Source: Deferrisomatales bacterium (GTDB taxonomy: Bacteria > Desulfobacterota > Deferrisomatia > Deferrisomatales > JARGFW01). Taken from it: a stretch of 53,406 nucleotides of DNA. Shown piece by piece: positions 25,498 through 34,854 of this stretch (positions within the stretch are counted from its first letter, which is position 1; each line of letters begins with the position of its first letter). The stretch spans positions 1 to 53,406 of the forward strand of contig JARGFW010000010.1 in the NCBI GenBank assembly GCA_029211085.1. Reading direction: 5' to 3'. Made by a program: the position numbers and the translations under genes. The notes under the pieces were generated by a model. That model was not told where the DNA came from. It did not search any database and saw only the letters and a program-made list of their open reading frames with translations.

Positions 25498-26286
25498 TCA
25501 TCCCGGCACCGCGCCGCGAACCGCCCAGGCCCGCGCGTTCAGGGAGAACGGGCCGTCCGGGTGGCCGCCCAGAAGCCTCCGCCGCAGCGCCTCCCGCAGG
25601 GCATCCCTCTGGTCCGGGTCCAAGCGGGCCACGTAGGCGCCAGCCGGACCGACGCCGCCGAGCAGGGGCAACCAGTAATCGTCGAAACAGCGGAACTCGG
25701 TGCGAATCTCCAGGACGGCCTCCTCGACTGCTGCCAGGCCCGTCTCCTGCCACAGCTCGGCGAGCTGTCCTTCGCCGCTGCACGATCGCTTCCGTTCGGC
25801 ACCGCCCCTCGCTGTCAGGCCCAGCCGCGCGGCCTCGTCCCAGAGCACCGCAGCCATCTCCAGGCCCTTGCCGTCCCAGGCGCAAGCGGCGACGGTGCCG
25901 CCCGGGCGCGTCACCCGGCGCATCTCGGCCGCAGCTGGCTCCACCTGCGGGAGCAGTTGAAACACGAGGAGGGAGAGGCACTGGTTGAAGGCTCCGTCCG
26001 GGCAGGGCAACGCGCCGGCGCTGCCGCGCGCAAAGGCGATGCGGGGGTCGGAGAAGCGGGCTCGGGAAAATGCGAGGAAGGGCTGGGCGGTGTCCACGCC
26101 GACGATCACGGTGCGGCGCGTACGCTCTGCCACGGCCCCGATCATGGACCCCGTGCCGCACCCCACATCGAGTACCCTGCCACCATCGCGGATGGGCACG
26201 AACTCCGCAAACCAGGGGGCCAGCTGCGCACTCCAGCGGCCCATGTACCCCTCGTAGGCGGTGGCACTGGAAAACATCTCGGCCAT
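25498..26286 (-). CDS. SAM-dependent class I methyltransferase
   Basis: 262 aa. Motif I VLDVGCGTGSM is near residues 38-48 for SAM binding, acidic motif II GVDTAQPFL, then a DGAFNQCLSLLVFQLLP motif IV region and MRRVTRPGGTVAAC, all typical of the UbiE/Methyltransf_11 type. The substrate is unknown. ATG at 26286 begins MAEMFSSATAYEGYMGRW, a usual opening for this subgroup. Confidence 0.9.
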   Translation of the reverse strand: MAEMFSSATAYEGYMGRWSAQLAPWFAEFVPIRDGGRVLDVGCGTGSMIGAVAERTRRTVIVGVDTAQPFLAFSRARFSDPRIAFARGSAGALPCPDGAFNQCLSLLVFQLLPQVEPAAAEMRRVTRPGGTVAACAWDGKGLEMAAVLWDEAARLGLTARGGAERKRSCSGEGQLAELWQETGLAAVEEAVLEIRTEFRCFDDYWLPLLGGVGPAGAYVARLDPDQRDALREALRRRLLGGHPDGPFSLNARAWAVRGAVPG

Positions 26287-26337
26287 TGGCTCTCCTGGAA
26301 GAATCTGCGTGGGGCCTGTCCGCGACGTGGGTGCTGC

Positions 26338-26553
26338 CTACTCCCCTTGCCGCGGGGCAACCTTCTCCACCGCCCAGGCGTCCCGGTGGCGTACCGTGGG
26401 CAGGTGGGCATCCCAGCACTCAACCGAACAGAACGCCAGGCCCGTCCGCTTGCGGTTGCAGGTCGAGACGTTGCAGACGAAATACTTCCTTCCGAACCCG
26501 ATGTCCGCCTTGCAGGTGCTGCAACGCCGCCAGTACGATGGATCTGTATTCAT
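26338..26553 (-). CDS. Small cysteine-rich zinc-finger protein
   Basis: 71 aa from ATG 26553 (MNTDPSYW), with an AAGG site upstream. Cysteine pattern CSTC, then CNVSTC, then FCSVECWDAH suggests a zinc-binding treble-clef or HIT/FYVE-like fold. It lies 51 bases after the methyltransferase start on the same strand, in the same transcriptional direction. No function is recognised. Confidence 0.7.
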   Translation of the reverse strand: MNTDPSYWRRCSTCKADIGFGRKYFVCNVSTCNRKRTGLAFCSVECWDAHLPTVRHRDAWAVEKVAPRQGE

Positions 26554-26697
26554 CTCCAACCTTCCCGGGCACACGCCGCCCGCCATTCGTTGGTTTTCGC
26601 CCGGGCCTGAACCATTCCTTCGGCCCCAACACCGGGGTGCGATCGACCGGGTGCAGTGCCACCCGCCGCCGGTGCAGGGGGTGGGCTCGGCCGGGGG

Positions 26698-27084
26698 TCA
26701 TTCAACGGACCACCCGATCGGAGACGAGGTAACAAGCTTCTTACCGGTGGCGGCCCCAACGACCTGATCTGCGCCCCGGCAAATTTCCTCGAAAACGGCG
26801 CCATTGGTCTTTCCCCGGACCTTCCCCAGGCAAATCCCCACCCCTTGGAAGCCGTGCTCCTGGAAGGTGCACGCGGCCTTCGGGCTGTCCTGCAAGTTCT
26901 TGTGGGTCAATCGGTCGGTCATGCCAAACTCCAGGGTTCCGTCTTCCATCACCCGGCGCCGGGAGTACACGGCTATATTCACCTCGCCGTCCTTGTCTGC
27001 GGTGGCCATGAACCCCGTGCCTCTGTTTCGTTCGAAGTGCTCGTTCGAATCCTTGACTGCCGCTTCACCGGTGGGCGACCACAC
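26698..27084 (-). CDS. Pyridoxamine 5'-phosphate oxidase-like split-barrel protein, start uncertain
   Basis: About 128 aa. The core NEHFERNRGTGFMATADKDGEVNIAVYSRRRVMEDGTLEFGMTDRLTHKNLQDSPKAACTF is a clear PPOX-type FMN-binding split barrel. No ATG precedes the domain; a GTG at 27084 (or 27093) is the only practical start and lacks a good ribosome site. The last 20 residues differ from the usual C-terminal strand, so a late frameshift is possible. Either a poorly started real gene or one beginning to decay. Confidence 0.6.
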   Translation of the reverse strand: MWSPTGEAAVKDSNEHFERNRGTGFMATADKDGEVNIAVYSRRRVMEDGTLEFGMTDRLTHKNLQDSPKAACTFQEHGFQGVGICLGKVRGKTNGAVFEEICRGADQVVGAATGKKLVTSSPIGWSVE

Positions 27085-27331
27085 CCTAATCACGGACCGG
27101 GAACCGTCAAGCAGGGGCACCGACGGGGGCAGCGCGGCGACTCGAGACGGAGTGGACCTCCGGGCACGCCCTTTGTTCTTTTGCAGAGACCACCGATACC
27201 TATACCTTGAACGGCCACGACCCCAACCGGTAAGCCGCGTCGCCTGGTGACTGGGCCTCACCACGTCCCGCACCGCGGCCGATAGGGAGACCCATGCTCC
27301 CGGCCGGATCGATCACCCGCAGGCCCATCTG

Positions 27332-29386
27332 ATGAACTGCATGCAGACCGGCGGTCCCCTCCTGTGTCTCCTGTTGCTTGCCCTGTGGGCGGCGGTACCG
27401 GCCTCCCACGCCCGGACGGTGGTCCTGCACCCGGTGGACGGCTCGGTGGTGGACGAGGGAGGAGGCCAGATCGTCGGCTTCTGCGACGACCCGGGGACTG
27501 CGGAGGTGGAGATCACCCTCAACGGCGCGACGCACCGCGTCGAACTCTGGGACGGAGTCTTCGACCTGGATCTGGACTGGGCGGAGGGGCCCAACGAGCT
27601 TCGGTTCGGCACCCAGACCATCCACTTCACCTCGGACCCCTACGCCGAGACCCTGCGGAAGCCCGCGGTCCACCAGGCCATGCTGGACAACTGCGCCAAC
27701 TGCCACGTGCTCGGCGCGGAGCGGTCTCTCTCCCTCATCGGTGCCGCCGCCGAACTGTGCAGGGGCTGCCACGCGGAAGTCGCGGCGGCGGTGGTGCACG
27801 GCGCCGGCGAGTGCGATGGTTGCCACGCGCCGCACACCGCCTGGAACCCGAAGCTGCTCTTACGCACCGACAACCAGCTGTGTCTCGGCTGCCACGCCGA
27901 CCGTACCGGTGAGGAGGGGGTCGCCCACCGCGCCCTGTGGGGCGAACTGACCTGCACCACCTGTCACGAAGGGCACCGTCCCACCCTCAGCGGAGTGGGG
28001 AGGCATTGCGGAGCGTGCCACCAGGGGGTGGTGGCTGCGGGCAGCGGGCACCAGGAAGCGGTGAACACCGGCTGTCAGGTCTGTCACACCATGCACGGCA
28101 CCGCCGGGCAGGGGCTGTGGAAGGATCCGGCGGAATCCTGCCACAGCTGCCACCCCCTCGGAGGGGATCTCCGCCACGACCCCGCCCTCGCCGCCTGTGG
28201 CGACTGTCACCGCGTGCACGGGGAGAAGGAGATGCCCCCCAGCGGCGAGCGCTGCCGGGGCTGCCACGGGGCGCTCCTGGAAAAGAACCGACTCCACGGC
28301 CCCGACGCCCTGGGACGCTGCGAGATCTGCCACCCGCTCCACCAGATGGCCAACCGCTCCCCGGCGGTGTTCTCCTGCACCGGGTGCCACGGCACCGAGA
28401 AACTCCAAGGGGGGCACACAGGTACGGTGGTGGGGTTCGACACCTGCCTGCAGTGTCACCATCTCCACCAATCGGATGAACCCTTCTTCCTGCCCGCGGT
28501 GCAGCACGAACCGTTTCGGGAGCGGGACTGCGCCGACTGCCACGAGTACCCGGGGTTCGACGAACGGCGCAAACTGTCCGTACCCTGGGGTGAACTCTGT
28601 GCCCAGTGCCACGACGAGCTCCCGGCCTCCGAGGACCGGCACGGTCCCGTCGCGGAGGGGCGTTGCCAGGACTGCCATGCTCCCCACGCCAGCCGGTGGC
28701 CCGCGCACCTCCGCCAGGGACTACAGCGCCTTTGCCTGGCCTGTCACCCGCGGGGCGAGGAACCCGGCGCGGCAGCCGACCGCCCCCACATCGACCGACA
28801 GCTCTGCTCGGACTGCCACGAGCCCCACGGGGGTCCACACCAGCACTACCTGACCGCCGAAGGCAACGCCCTGTGCACCGGATGCCACTCCGACCCCACC
28901 CTGGATCTCGGGGGTGTTCTCAAACCGATCATCCATGGACCGCTGAACACCGTGGGTTGCGGGTTCTGCCACGACCCCCATGACAGTCCCGGCGGGCGCC
29001 ACCTGCGCCTGCCGGTGGCGGAGATGTGCGCCTCCTGCCACGAGGAACTCTCCCCGGCCAGCCTGGGGGCGGCGGGCGCCACGGTTCACCGGCCGGTGGC
29101 CGAGGGACACTGCACCGCCTGCCACCGGCCCCACGCCGGGCCGGACAAGGCGTTGCTCAGGAGCGGGGGAAATGGCCTCTGTCAGGGCTGCCACGATCCG
29201 AAACGGCACCGTCACACCCTGGTCCCCCGCATCGACTCGGCGTTCGCCTCCGTGGCTGCGGACTGGCCCCGGGACGGTGAGGCACTGGCCTGCCGGGGGT
29301 GCCACCTTCCCCACAGCGGCGACGGGAAGGGGCTGTTCGTCCGCCCGCGGGAAGAACTCTGCAAGACCTGCCACGGCGGAATCTGA
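27332..29386 (+). CDS. Secreted multiheme cytochrome c, 25 CxxCH motifs
   Basis: 684 aa. Signal peptide to about residue 28 (LLCLLLLALWAAVPASHA). Residues 29-100 form a beta-rich, Ig/glucodextranase-like domain with no heme. Between residues 121 and 677 there are 25 CxxCH heme c sites, on average one per 23 residues, many as doubled CxxCH pairs with extra His ligands (for example CHAPH, CHRVH, CHHLH, CHEPH, CHDPH). No lipobox or membrane anchor is visible, so it would be periplasmic or exported. Such dense multiheme chains conduct electrons over long distances in nitrite, metal or extracellular respiration. No porin or partner reductase is adjacent. Confidence 0.95.
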   Translation: MNCMQTGGPLLCLLLLALWAAVPASHARTVVLHPVDGSVVDEGGGQIVGFCDDPGTAEVEITLNGATHRVELWDGVFDLDLDWAEGPNELRFGTQTIHFTSDPYAETLRKPAVHQAMLDNCANCHVLGAERSLSLIGAAAELCRGCHAEVAAAVVHGAGECDGCHAPHTAWNPKLLLRTDNQLCLGCHADRTGEEGVAHRALWGELTCTTCHEGHRPTLSGVGRHCGACHQGVVAAGSGHQEAVNTGCQVCHTMHGTAGQGLWKDPAESCHSCHPLGGDLRHDPALAACGDCHRVHGEKEMPPSGERCRGCHGALLEKNRLHGPDALGRCEICHPLHQMANRSPAVFSCTGCHGTEKLQGGHTGTVVGFDTCLQCHHLHQSDEPFFLPAVQHEPFRERDCADCHEYPGFDERRKLSVPWGELCAQCHDELPASEDRHGPVAEGRCQDCHAPHASRWPAHLRQGLQRLCLACHPRGEEPGAAADRPHIDRQLCSDCHEPHGGPHQHYLTAEGNALCTGCHSDPTLDLGGVLKPIIHGPLNTVGCGFCHDPHDSPGGRHLRLPVAEMCASCHEELSPASLGAAGATVHRPVAEGHCTACHRPHAGPDKALLRSGGNGLCQGCHDPKRHRHTLVPRIDSAFASVAADWPRDGEALACRGCHLPHSGDGKGLFVRPREELCKTCHGGI

Positions 29387-29414
29387 CTCCGCGGTGAATC
29401 CGGCTGGCAGGTTG

Positions 29415-29744
29415 CTACTTGGGTGACAGGGTCGCAACGAACGCGCGGGCCTGTTCCAGCCAGCCCCGCAGTTCCGCGCCCCCGGCCCGTCGGCCCTTCT
29501 CCACCATCACCCAGCCCTTCATCGGCCGGCCTGTGACGTCGAAGGCTTTGGTTCCGGGCCTTTCCAGGGCGCCCTGGGCGCCCGCCTCGCCGAGGCGCAG
29601 GATCAGGTAATCGCGCCACACCCCGCAGAACATGTTGCCGTGGAGCAGGTGGCACACCCCGCCGAACATCTTCTTTGCCGCGGTTCCCGGCCAGTCGTCC
29701 ACCACCGCCAAGATGCGCAGTTCGAGGTCTTCGTCGTAGGACAT
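29415..29744 (-). CDS. TfoX/Sxy N-terminal domain protein
   Basis: 109 aa. The TfoX N-terminal fold is recognised from KKMFGGVCHLLHGNMFCGVWRDYLILRLG and the GRPMKGWVMVE block; the C-terminal TfoX domain is absent. Stand-alone N-domains like this are widespread and mostly uncharacterised, so a competence role is not implied. It converges with the multiheme cytochrome gene. Confidence 0.9.
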   Translation of the reverse strand: MSYDEDLELRILAVVDDWPGTAAKKMFGGVCHLLHGNMFCGVWRDYLILRLGEAGAQGALERPGTKAFDVTGRPMKGWVMVEKGRRAGGAELRGWLEQARAFVATLSPK

Positions 29745-29801
29745 GGCGGCTTCTCCCGGGGGACGAACGGGTAGCGGCGCAAGGCTCTGCGAAAAGGGAA
29801 T

Positions 29802-32321
29802 CTACTGGGACTCCGCTAGAGCTCGACGGAGCGTCTCTGCCAACTTGGCTCGGCCCACCGGTTTCATCACCAGGGCCCTGATCCCCATGGCACGAGCCTT
29901 TGCATCGTCGAGAAGGTCGCTGTAGCCGGTGCATATGATGACGGGGAATCCGGGACGAAGCTTCATCACCTCCCTCGCCAGCATGTCCCCCGTCATCCCC
30001 GGCATGGTCTGGTCGGTCAACAGAAGGGAGAAGGCCTCCGGATCCGATCGGAAGGTCTCCAGGGCCTTCCCCGGGGACGTTACCACCGCGACACCATAGC
30101 CAACCGACTCCAGTATCTTCCCCACGATCTCCGCCAAGGCCGGTTCGTCATCAACAACAAGTATCCGCTCACCGCCGATTTGCCCGGTCTCGATGACTGC
30201 AGTGGCTGCACCTTCTTCGCTGTGAACCAACGGTAGAAAGACCTTGAACGTAGTCCCCACACCCAGGTGGCTTTCCACGCCAATGGCGCCGCCGTGGTTT
30301 TGGATGATCCCAAGGACCACCGAGAGCCCCAGCCCCGTGCCTTCACCGACCCCCTTGGTGGTAAAGAAGGGGTCAAAGATGCGTGACAGGGTGATCGGGT
30401 CCATCCCCGCGCCCGTGTCCCGCACCGTGAGGAGGGCGAAATTGCCTTCCTGCAGGTTGGGATACCTGGAAGCGGTCGCGTCATCCACGCGAACGGATTC
30501 CAGCCGAAGCGCCAACTCTCCCCCCGCCTCCCGCATGGCGTGGTAGGCATTGGTGCCCAGGTTCATGACGACTTGATGCATCTGCGTCGCGTCGGCAAGA
30601 ACCAAGGAGGAGGCTGCAGGGCAATCCATGTTCAGGCGGATGTTGATAGTGGTGGGGAGGGCCTGCCGAAGCAGTTGGGAGGCTTCTTCCACGACCAACC
30701 GGAGTTGCAGGGGTTTCCGTGTTTCTTCCCCCTTTCTGCTGAACATCAGGATCTGCTTGACGAGTTCCGTGGCGCGGTTGGCAGCCGTCACCACTGCCTG
30801 CAGATTTCTCCGTGCATCAGCGGAGAGAGCATCCCCCGCCAGGGTCAACTCGGTGTAGCCGAGAATGGCCCCGAGGATGTTGTTGAAGTCGTGGGCTATG
30901 CCCCCGGCCAGGGTTCCGATGGCCTCCATCTTTTGGGTCTGGCGCAGTTCGGCCTCCAGGATCCGGCGCGCCTGTTCGGCCTGCTTCGCCTCCGTGATGT
31001 CCCAAACAACCCCATTGACCCGTTGCGGCCGGCCCGTGTCGTCGCGAACGAGCGCCCCCCGGTTGGTCAGGTGGTGCAGGCTGCCGTCTGGCCAGACCAC
31101 GCGGTACTCGGGCGCGTAGGGCGCGCCCCGCGCAACGGTCTGGGCCAACGCCTCGCGGAGTTTCTGCTGGTCCTCGGGGTGGACGGCCGCATAGAACTCC
31201 GCCGCTGTTCCCGAGAACGTCTCCGGGTCGATCCCCAGCAGCCGACAGACCTGGTCGTCGAAGTGGCGCCGGTCGTCTTGGATGTCCCAATGCCACACAC
31301 CCATGTGGGCGGAAGACAGGGCGAGGCTGAGCCGCGCCTGGCTCTCCCGCAGCGCCTCCTCCACCCGTTTGCGTTCGGTGATGTCGCGAACGGCGGCGAT
31401 GTGCACGGAACGCCCGTGGTGCGTGAAAAACCGGCCGGAGATCTCCACCGGGAAGACCGTTCCATCCTTCTTGCGATGCCACCGCAGGGGAATGGTGACC
31501 ACCTGGTCGAAGACCACCGCTGTGTTCTTCGTAACCCGGGCGGTATCCTCGGGCTCGCCGGAGAGGTCACTGTTGCGGATCGCCAGCAACTCGTCGTGGG
31601 GGTACCCGTACAGATCGCTGGCCGCGAGATTGGCCTGGAGAATCCGTCCGTTCTCATTGTCGATGAGAAAGAGAGCGTCCGACTCGGCGTCAAACAGCTG
31701 ACGGTAGTTCTCCTCGCTCTCCCGAAGCGTCTCGGACGCCTTTCGTCGGTGCTCCTCGTGGGCAAGAAGCAGGCCTACGAGGAAGATGCCAAGGAAGATC
31801 GCCGTTCCATAAGGGAGGGCCATCGCCTGCAGCAGCGCCCACCCGGTCCGGAGGTCCCCTACCCACAGGAATCCGGGAAGAATGGCGATCGTCGTGATCA
31901 GGGCGCCGGCGGCGGCTCGCCTCGGGCTGTCCATGCGTCCGCCGAACCGGTGCAGACCAATGCCTGCAACGGCGGCTAGGCAGATCCCCACCGCCCCTGC
32001 GAGCGCCCCAGCTCCCCCCAGGTATACCCGGTAGGAAGCCGCCAACAAGGCGCTCACGCCGGCTGCCAGCGGGCCGCCGAACGCGCCGCTCAGTGCCACG
32101 ATCGCGTTGCGCTGATCGACAATGACCCCCTCGTAAACAGGGATCCGTGCGTACATGCAACCCACGGCGAAGAGCCCGAATACGAGCCCGACCACACTCT
32201 GCCGCCTGAACGTGCCAGCAACCCCGTAACGGCCGACAAGAAGGCCGTAGACGGCGACCAAGACGATGAATATCGCCAGGTTGTTGAACAGGGCAAAGAA
32301 CAATGCCACGCCGTAGACCAT
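29802..32321 (-). CDS. Hybrid sensor histidine kinase (5TM-PAS-PAS-HisKA-HATPase-REC)
   Basis: 839 aa. Residues 1-190 form a multi-helix membrane domain of the 5TMR-LYT type. PAS domains follow at about 203-318 and 335-445, the latter with PAC segment VNGVVWDITEAKQAE. The HisKA H-box AGGIAHDFNNIL places the phospho-His at 477, followed by the HATPase with DTGAGM and GTGLGLS. A C-terminal receiver domain (about 718-835) has acidic residues 724-725, phospho-Asp770 and Lys820. No separate response regulator or output gene is adjacent, so a phosphotransfer partner lies elsewhere. It is divergent from the flavodiiron gene. Confidence 0.94.
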   Translation of the reverse strand: MVYGVALFFALFNNLAIFIVLVAVYGLLVGRYGVAGTFRRQSVVGLVFGLFAVGCMYARIPVYEGVIVDQRNAIVALSGAFGGPLAAGVSALLAASYRVYLGGAGALAGAVGICLAAVAGIGLHRFGGRMDSPRRAAAGALITTIAILPGFLWVGDLRTGWALLQAMALPYGTAIFLGIFLVGLLLAHEEHRRKASETLRESEENYRQLFDAESDALFLIDNENGRILQANLAASDLYGYPHDELLAIRNSDLSGEPEDTARVTKNTAVVFDQVVTIPLRWHRKKDGTVFPVEISGRFFTHHGRSVHIAAVRDITERKRVEEALRESQARLSLALSSAHMGVWHWDIQDDRRHFDDQVCRLLGIDPETFSGTAAEFYAAVHPEDQQKLREALAQTVARGAPYAPEYRVVWPDGSLHHLTNRGALVRDDTGRPQRVNGVVWDITEAKQAEQARRILEAELRQTQKMEAIGTLAGGIAHDFNNILGAILGYTELTLAGDALSADARRNLQAVVTAANRATELVKQILMFSRKGEETRKPLQLRLVVEEASQLLRQALPTTINIRLNMDCPAASSLVLADATQMHQVVMNLGTNAYHAMREAGGELALRLESVRVDDATASRYPNLQEGNFALLTVRDTGAGMDPITLSRIFDPFFTTKGVGEGTGLGLSVVLGIIQNHGGAIGVESHLGVGTTFKVFLPLVHSEEGAATAVIETGQIGGERILVVDDEPALAEIVGKILESVGYGVAVVTSPGKALETFRSDPEAFSLLLTDQTMPGMTGDMLAREVMKLRPGFPVIICTGYSDLLDDAKARAMGIRALVMKPVGRAKLAETLRRALAESQ

Positions 32322-32732
32322 TGGAGACCCCGCGCACGTGCAACCGCTGGAATGGGTTTTCCATCTTTTCGGTGCTTCGTGTCAACGGCTGGGAACCCGG
32401 CGTATGCGGGCCTGCGGCGGCCAGGAAACGTCCATACCCGAACGGATGAGGGGCCACCAGCACGGGCACTGGCCCCCGAGTTTCAAATACCCCTGAATCG
32501 CGGTATCACAGAGTATCGGTGGGCGTACGGGTGGAATCCCGTGGGACGCTCCGCCCCTGGGTTTGGCGCCACCGGTCCCCGGTTTTCCATCCATACAGCC
32601 CTGTCAACGTAGCGCTGTGCGCGGGTTGGTTCGCCCCGCACGGCGGGGGATTTCGCCGATACGACCGACCGCGGCTATACTGTCGGACCTTCCAGGGGGA
32701 CGACGAGCAAACGAAACGTGAGAGGAATCAAC
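32322..32732. other. 411-base gap between divergent genes
   Basis: Contains the 5' regions of the histidine kinase (minus) and flavodiiron protein (plus). A TATACT -10-like hexamer (32676-32681) lies before the flavodiiron gene, with a poor -35 (TTCGCC, 32652-32657, spacer 18). A hairpin-like ACGGG/CCCGT stretch near 32534 has no clear role. No ORF here is convincing. Confidence 0.5.
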
Positions 32733-33941
32733 ATGGAACATCACATTGCCATCGCCGACGGGGTGTACTGGGTCGGCGTGAACGACCGTCGCACCAAGCT
32801 GTTCGAATCCATGTGGCCCCTGCCCCACGGGGTGTCCTACAACGCCTACCTGATCGACGACGAGAAGGTGGTGCTGATCGATGCGGTGAAGGACCTGTTC
32901 AGCGGCGACCTGGCCGGTAACCTCCACGCCCTGTTGGGGGGCAGCCGCCCGGTGGACTACCTGGTGATCAACCACATCGAGCCGGACCACTCCGGCGCCG
33001 TGCAGCTGCTGCGTCAGCTGTTCCCGCAGATGCAGATCGTCGGCAACAAGAAGACCGTGGAGTTCCTGCAGCACCTGCACGGCATCGGCGACAACCTGCT
33101 CGTGGTCCAGGACGGAGACGAACTGGCATTGGGGCGGCGCACCCTGCGTTTCGCGCTCACCCCCATGGTGCACTGGCCCGAGACCATGATGACCTACCTC
33201 GCGGAGGAGGGCATCCTGTTCTCCGGCGACGCGTTCGGCGGCTTCGGAACCCTGGAGCGGGGCATCTTCGACGACATGCTGCCGGAGCACGTCCTGGTAG
33301 AGGACGAGGCCCTGCGCTACTACTCCAACATCGTCGGGCGGGTCAGCCCCATGGTGCAGAATGCCTTGAAGAAACTGGCAGGCCTGGAGCTCAAGATGGT
33401 CGCCCCGACCCACGGCCTGGTGTGGCGCGGCAACCCCAGGCGCATCGTGGACCTTTACGACCGCTGGAGCCGCTACCAGGCCGAGGAGGCCGTGGTGTTG
33501 GCGTACGCCTCCATGTATGGCAACACCGAGCGGATCATGGAAGCGGTGGCCCACGCCCTGACCCGAGCCGGGGTGCGCGACCTGCGGGTGCACAACGTGG
33601 CAGAGTCCCACCCGTCCTACATCCTGCGCGACATCTGGCGCGCCCGGGGCCTGGTGATCGGCACCCCCACCTACGAGCTCGGTGTGTTCCCCATGGTGGA
33701 CAACCTACTGTCCATGCTCCACGAGAAGCGCCTGTGTGAGCGCACCCTGGGCATCTTCGGGTCCTACGGCTGGAGCGGGGGCGGAGTGAAGGGGGTGCAG
33801 GAGTTCGCCGCGAAGATGAAGTGGGAGGTGGTAGAGCCGGTGGTGGAGGCCCGCTTCGCAACCAAGGCCGAGCACCTGGTGCAGGTGGAGCAGATGGCCC
33901 GAGCTCTGGCGAAGCGGGTGCGCGAATTTCACCCGGCATGA
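32733..33941 (+). CDS. Flavodiiron protein (A-type flavoprotein)
   Basis: 402 aa. The metallo-beta-lactamase-like domain has a complete diiron ligand set: HIEPDH at 81-86, His147, Asp166 and His227. The C-terminal flavodoxin domain has an FMN loop, YASMYGNTER. Flavodiiron proteins reduce O2 to water or NO to N2O and protect anaerobic metabolism; which one dominates cannot be read here. No rubredoxin is fused or adjacent. The ATG at 32733 follows an AGAGGA site; a GTG five codons earlier is the alternative. Confidence 0.96.
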   Translation: MEHHIAIADGVYWVGVNDRRTKLFESMWPLPHGVSYNAYLIDDEKVVLIDAVKDLFSGDLAGNLHALLGGSRPVDYLVINHIEPDHSGAVQLLRQLFPQMQIVGNKKTVEFLQHLHGIGDNLLVVQDGDELALGRRTLRFALTPMVHWPETMMTYLAEEGILFSGDAFGGFGTLERGIFDDMLPEHVLVEDEALRYYSNIVGRVSPMVQNALKKLAGLELKMVAPTHGLVWRGNPRRIVDLYDRWSRYQAEEAVVLAYASMYGNTERIMEAVAHALTRAGVRDLRVHNVAESHPSYILRDIWRARGLVIGTPTYELGVFPMVDNLLSMLHEKRLCERTLGIFGSYGWSGGGVKGVQEFAAKMKWEVVEPVVEARFATKAEHLVQVEQMARALAKRVREFHPA

Positions 33942-33986
33942 GGAGCGGGTGCCGGTTCAGCACTGACGGGAAAGGAGGATGAACGA

Positions 33987-34838
33987 TTGACTCTTCGGGA
34001 AGCGAGCAAGATCCTCGGCACCATACTCATGCTCATTGGTGTCCCGCATCACTCGGCGACCGCTGAGGAGCTCCTGTTTCGGGTCTCCAACGCGGGGATC
34101 GTGTCCATGCAGGATATGGTGGCCGACCTGCGCAAGGCGCGGATCGTGATAGTCGGGGAACAGCACGACAATCGCGACCACCACGAGGCCCAGCTGGCGG
34201 TGATCCGGGCGCTGCGGGACAGCGGCGCCAGCGTGGCGGTGGGGCTGGAGATGTTCCGGTCCGACGCCCAGCCGAAGCTGGACGCCTGGGTCTCGGGAAA
34301 CCTGGGCGTTGCAGCGTTCGTGGAGGTATACGCGGACAACTGGGATACCAGTTACTGGCCCCTATACCGGGACATCTTCTTCTACGCGCGGGAAGCGGGG
34401 ATCCCGCTGGTGGGGTTGAATGTGCCGCGCAGTGTGGTCAGTCAGGTGGCCCGCAGGGGATTCGCCTCCCTGGACGAGCACCAGCGTCAGCAACTTGGAG
34501 GCATCCAGTGCGACGTGGACGCCAAGTACCGGGATCTCCTCGGGCAAGTGATGGACTTCAAGGAGGGCAACACCCCCACCTTCAGCCGCTTCTGCGAGGC
34601 GCAAGTAGTGTGGGACACGGCCATGGGCAGGCACGCCGCCCAGTACGCCCAGGAGCACCCGAATACGGTGGTTGTCGTGCTGGCGGGCAACTTTCACGCC
34701 TGGAAGTACGGCATCGCCAAGCAGGTGCGCGAGCATGCCGACCTGCCCGTGCGCGTGATACTGCCCTCCAGCGACACCGGCTTCTTCCGCTACGACATCG
34801 TGCTGGAGGATGCCGACTACGTGTGGTGGCACCCTTGA
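33987..34838 (+). CDS. ChaN-family (DUF399-like) protein, TTG start
   Basis: 283 aa. Begins at TTG 33987, eight bases after AAAGGAGGA; no ATG or GTG fits. A signal-like hydrophobic stretch (ILGTILMLIGVPHHSATA) precedes the ChaN-type domain, with IVIVGEQHDNRDHHEAQL, VAVGLEMFRSDAQPKLD and VVVVLAGNFHAWKYGI, the conserved heme/iron-site histidine segments of the family. No lipobox Cys is visible, so it may be periplasmic rather than lipid-anchored. ChaN proteins are linked to heme or iron binding, but the role is not settled. Confidence 0.88.
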   Translation: MTLREASKILGTILMLIGVPHHSATAEELLFRVSNAGIVSMQDMVADLRKARIVIVGEQHDNRDHHEAQLAVIRALRDSGASVAVGLEMFRSDAQPKLDAWVSGNLGVAAFVEVYADNWDTSYWPLYRDIFFYAREAGIPLVGLNVPRSVVSQVARRGFASLDEHQRQQLGGIQCDVDAKYRDLLGQVMDFKEGNTPTFSRFCEAQVVWDTAMGRHAAQYAQEHPNTVVVVLAGNFHAWKYGIAKQVREHADLPVRVILPSSDTGFFRYDIVLEDADYVWWHP

Positions 34839-34854
34839 CGAACCGAAAGCCGCG

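Noticed and set aside
24700-26610. 636-residue plus-strand ORF with an internal repeat (GFQALFL)
   Set aside because: It is antisense to the TPR and methyltransferase genes. The internal repeat simply reflects the DNA duplication at 24691-24830 and 25331-25436.
32520-32580. Passing resemblance to part of a cobalamin riboswitch core (GGTGGAATCC then CCGCCCCTG)
   Set aside because: The 3' B12-box and other conserved blocks are missing, and neither adjacent gene is B12-related.
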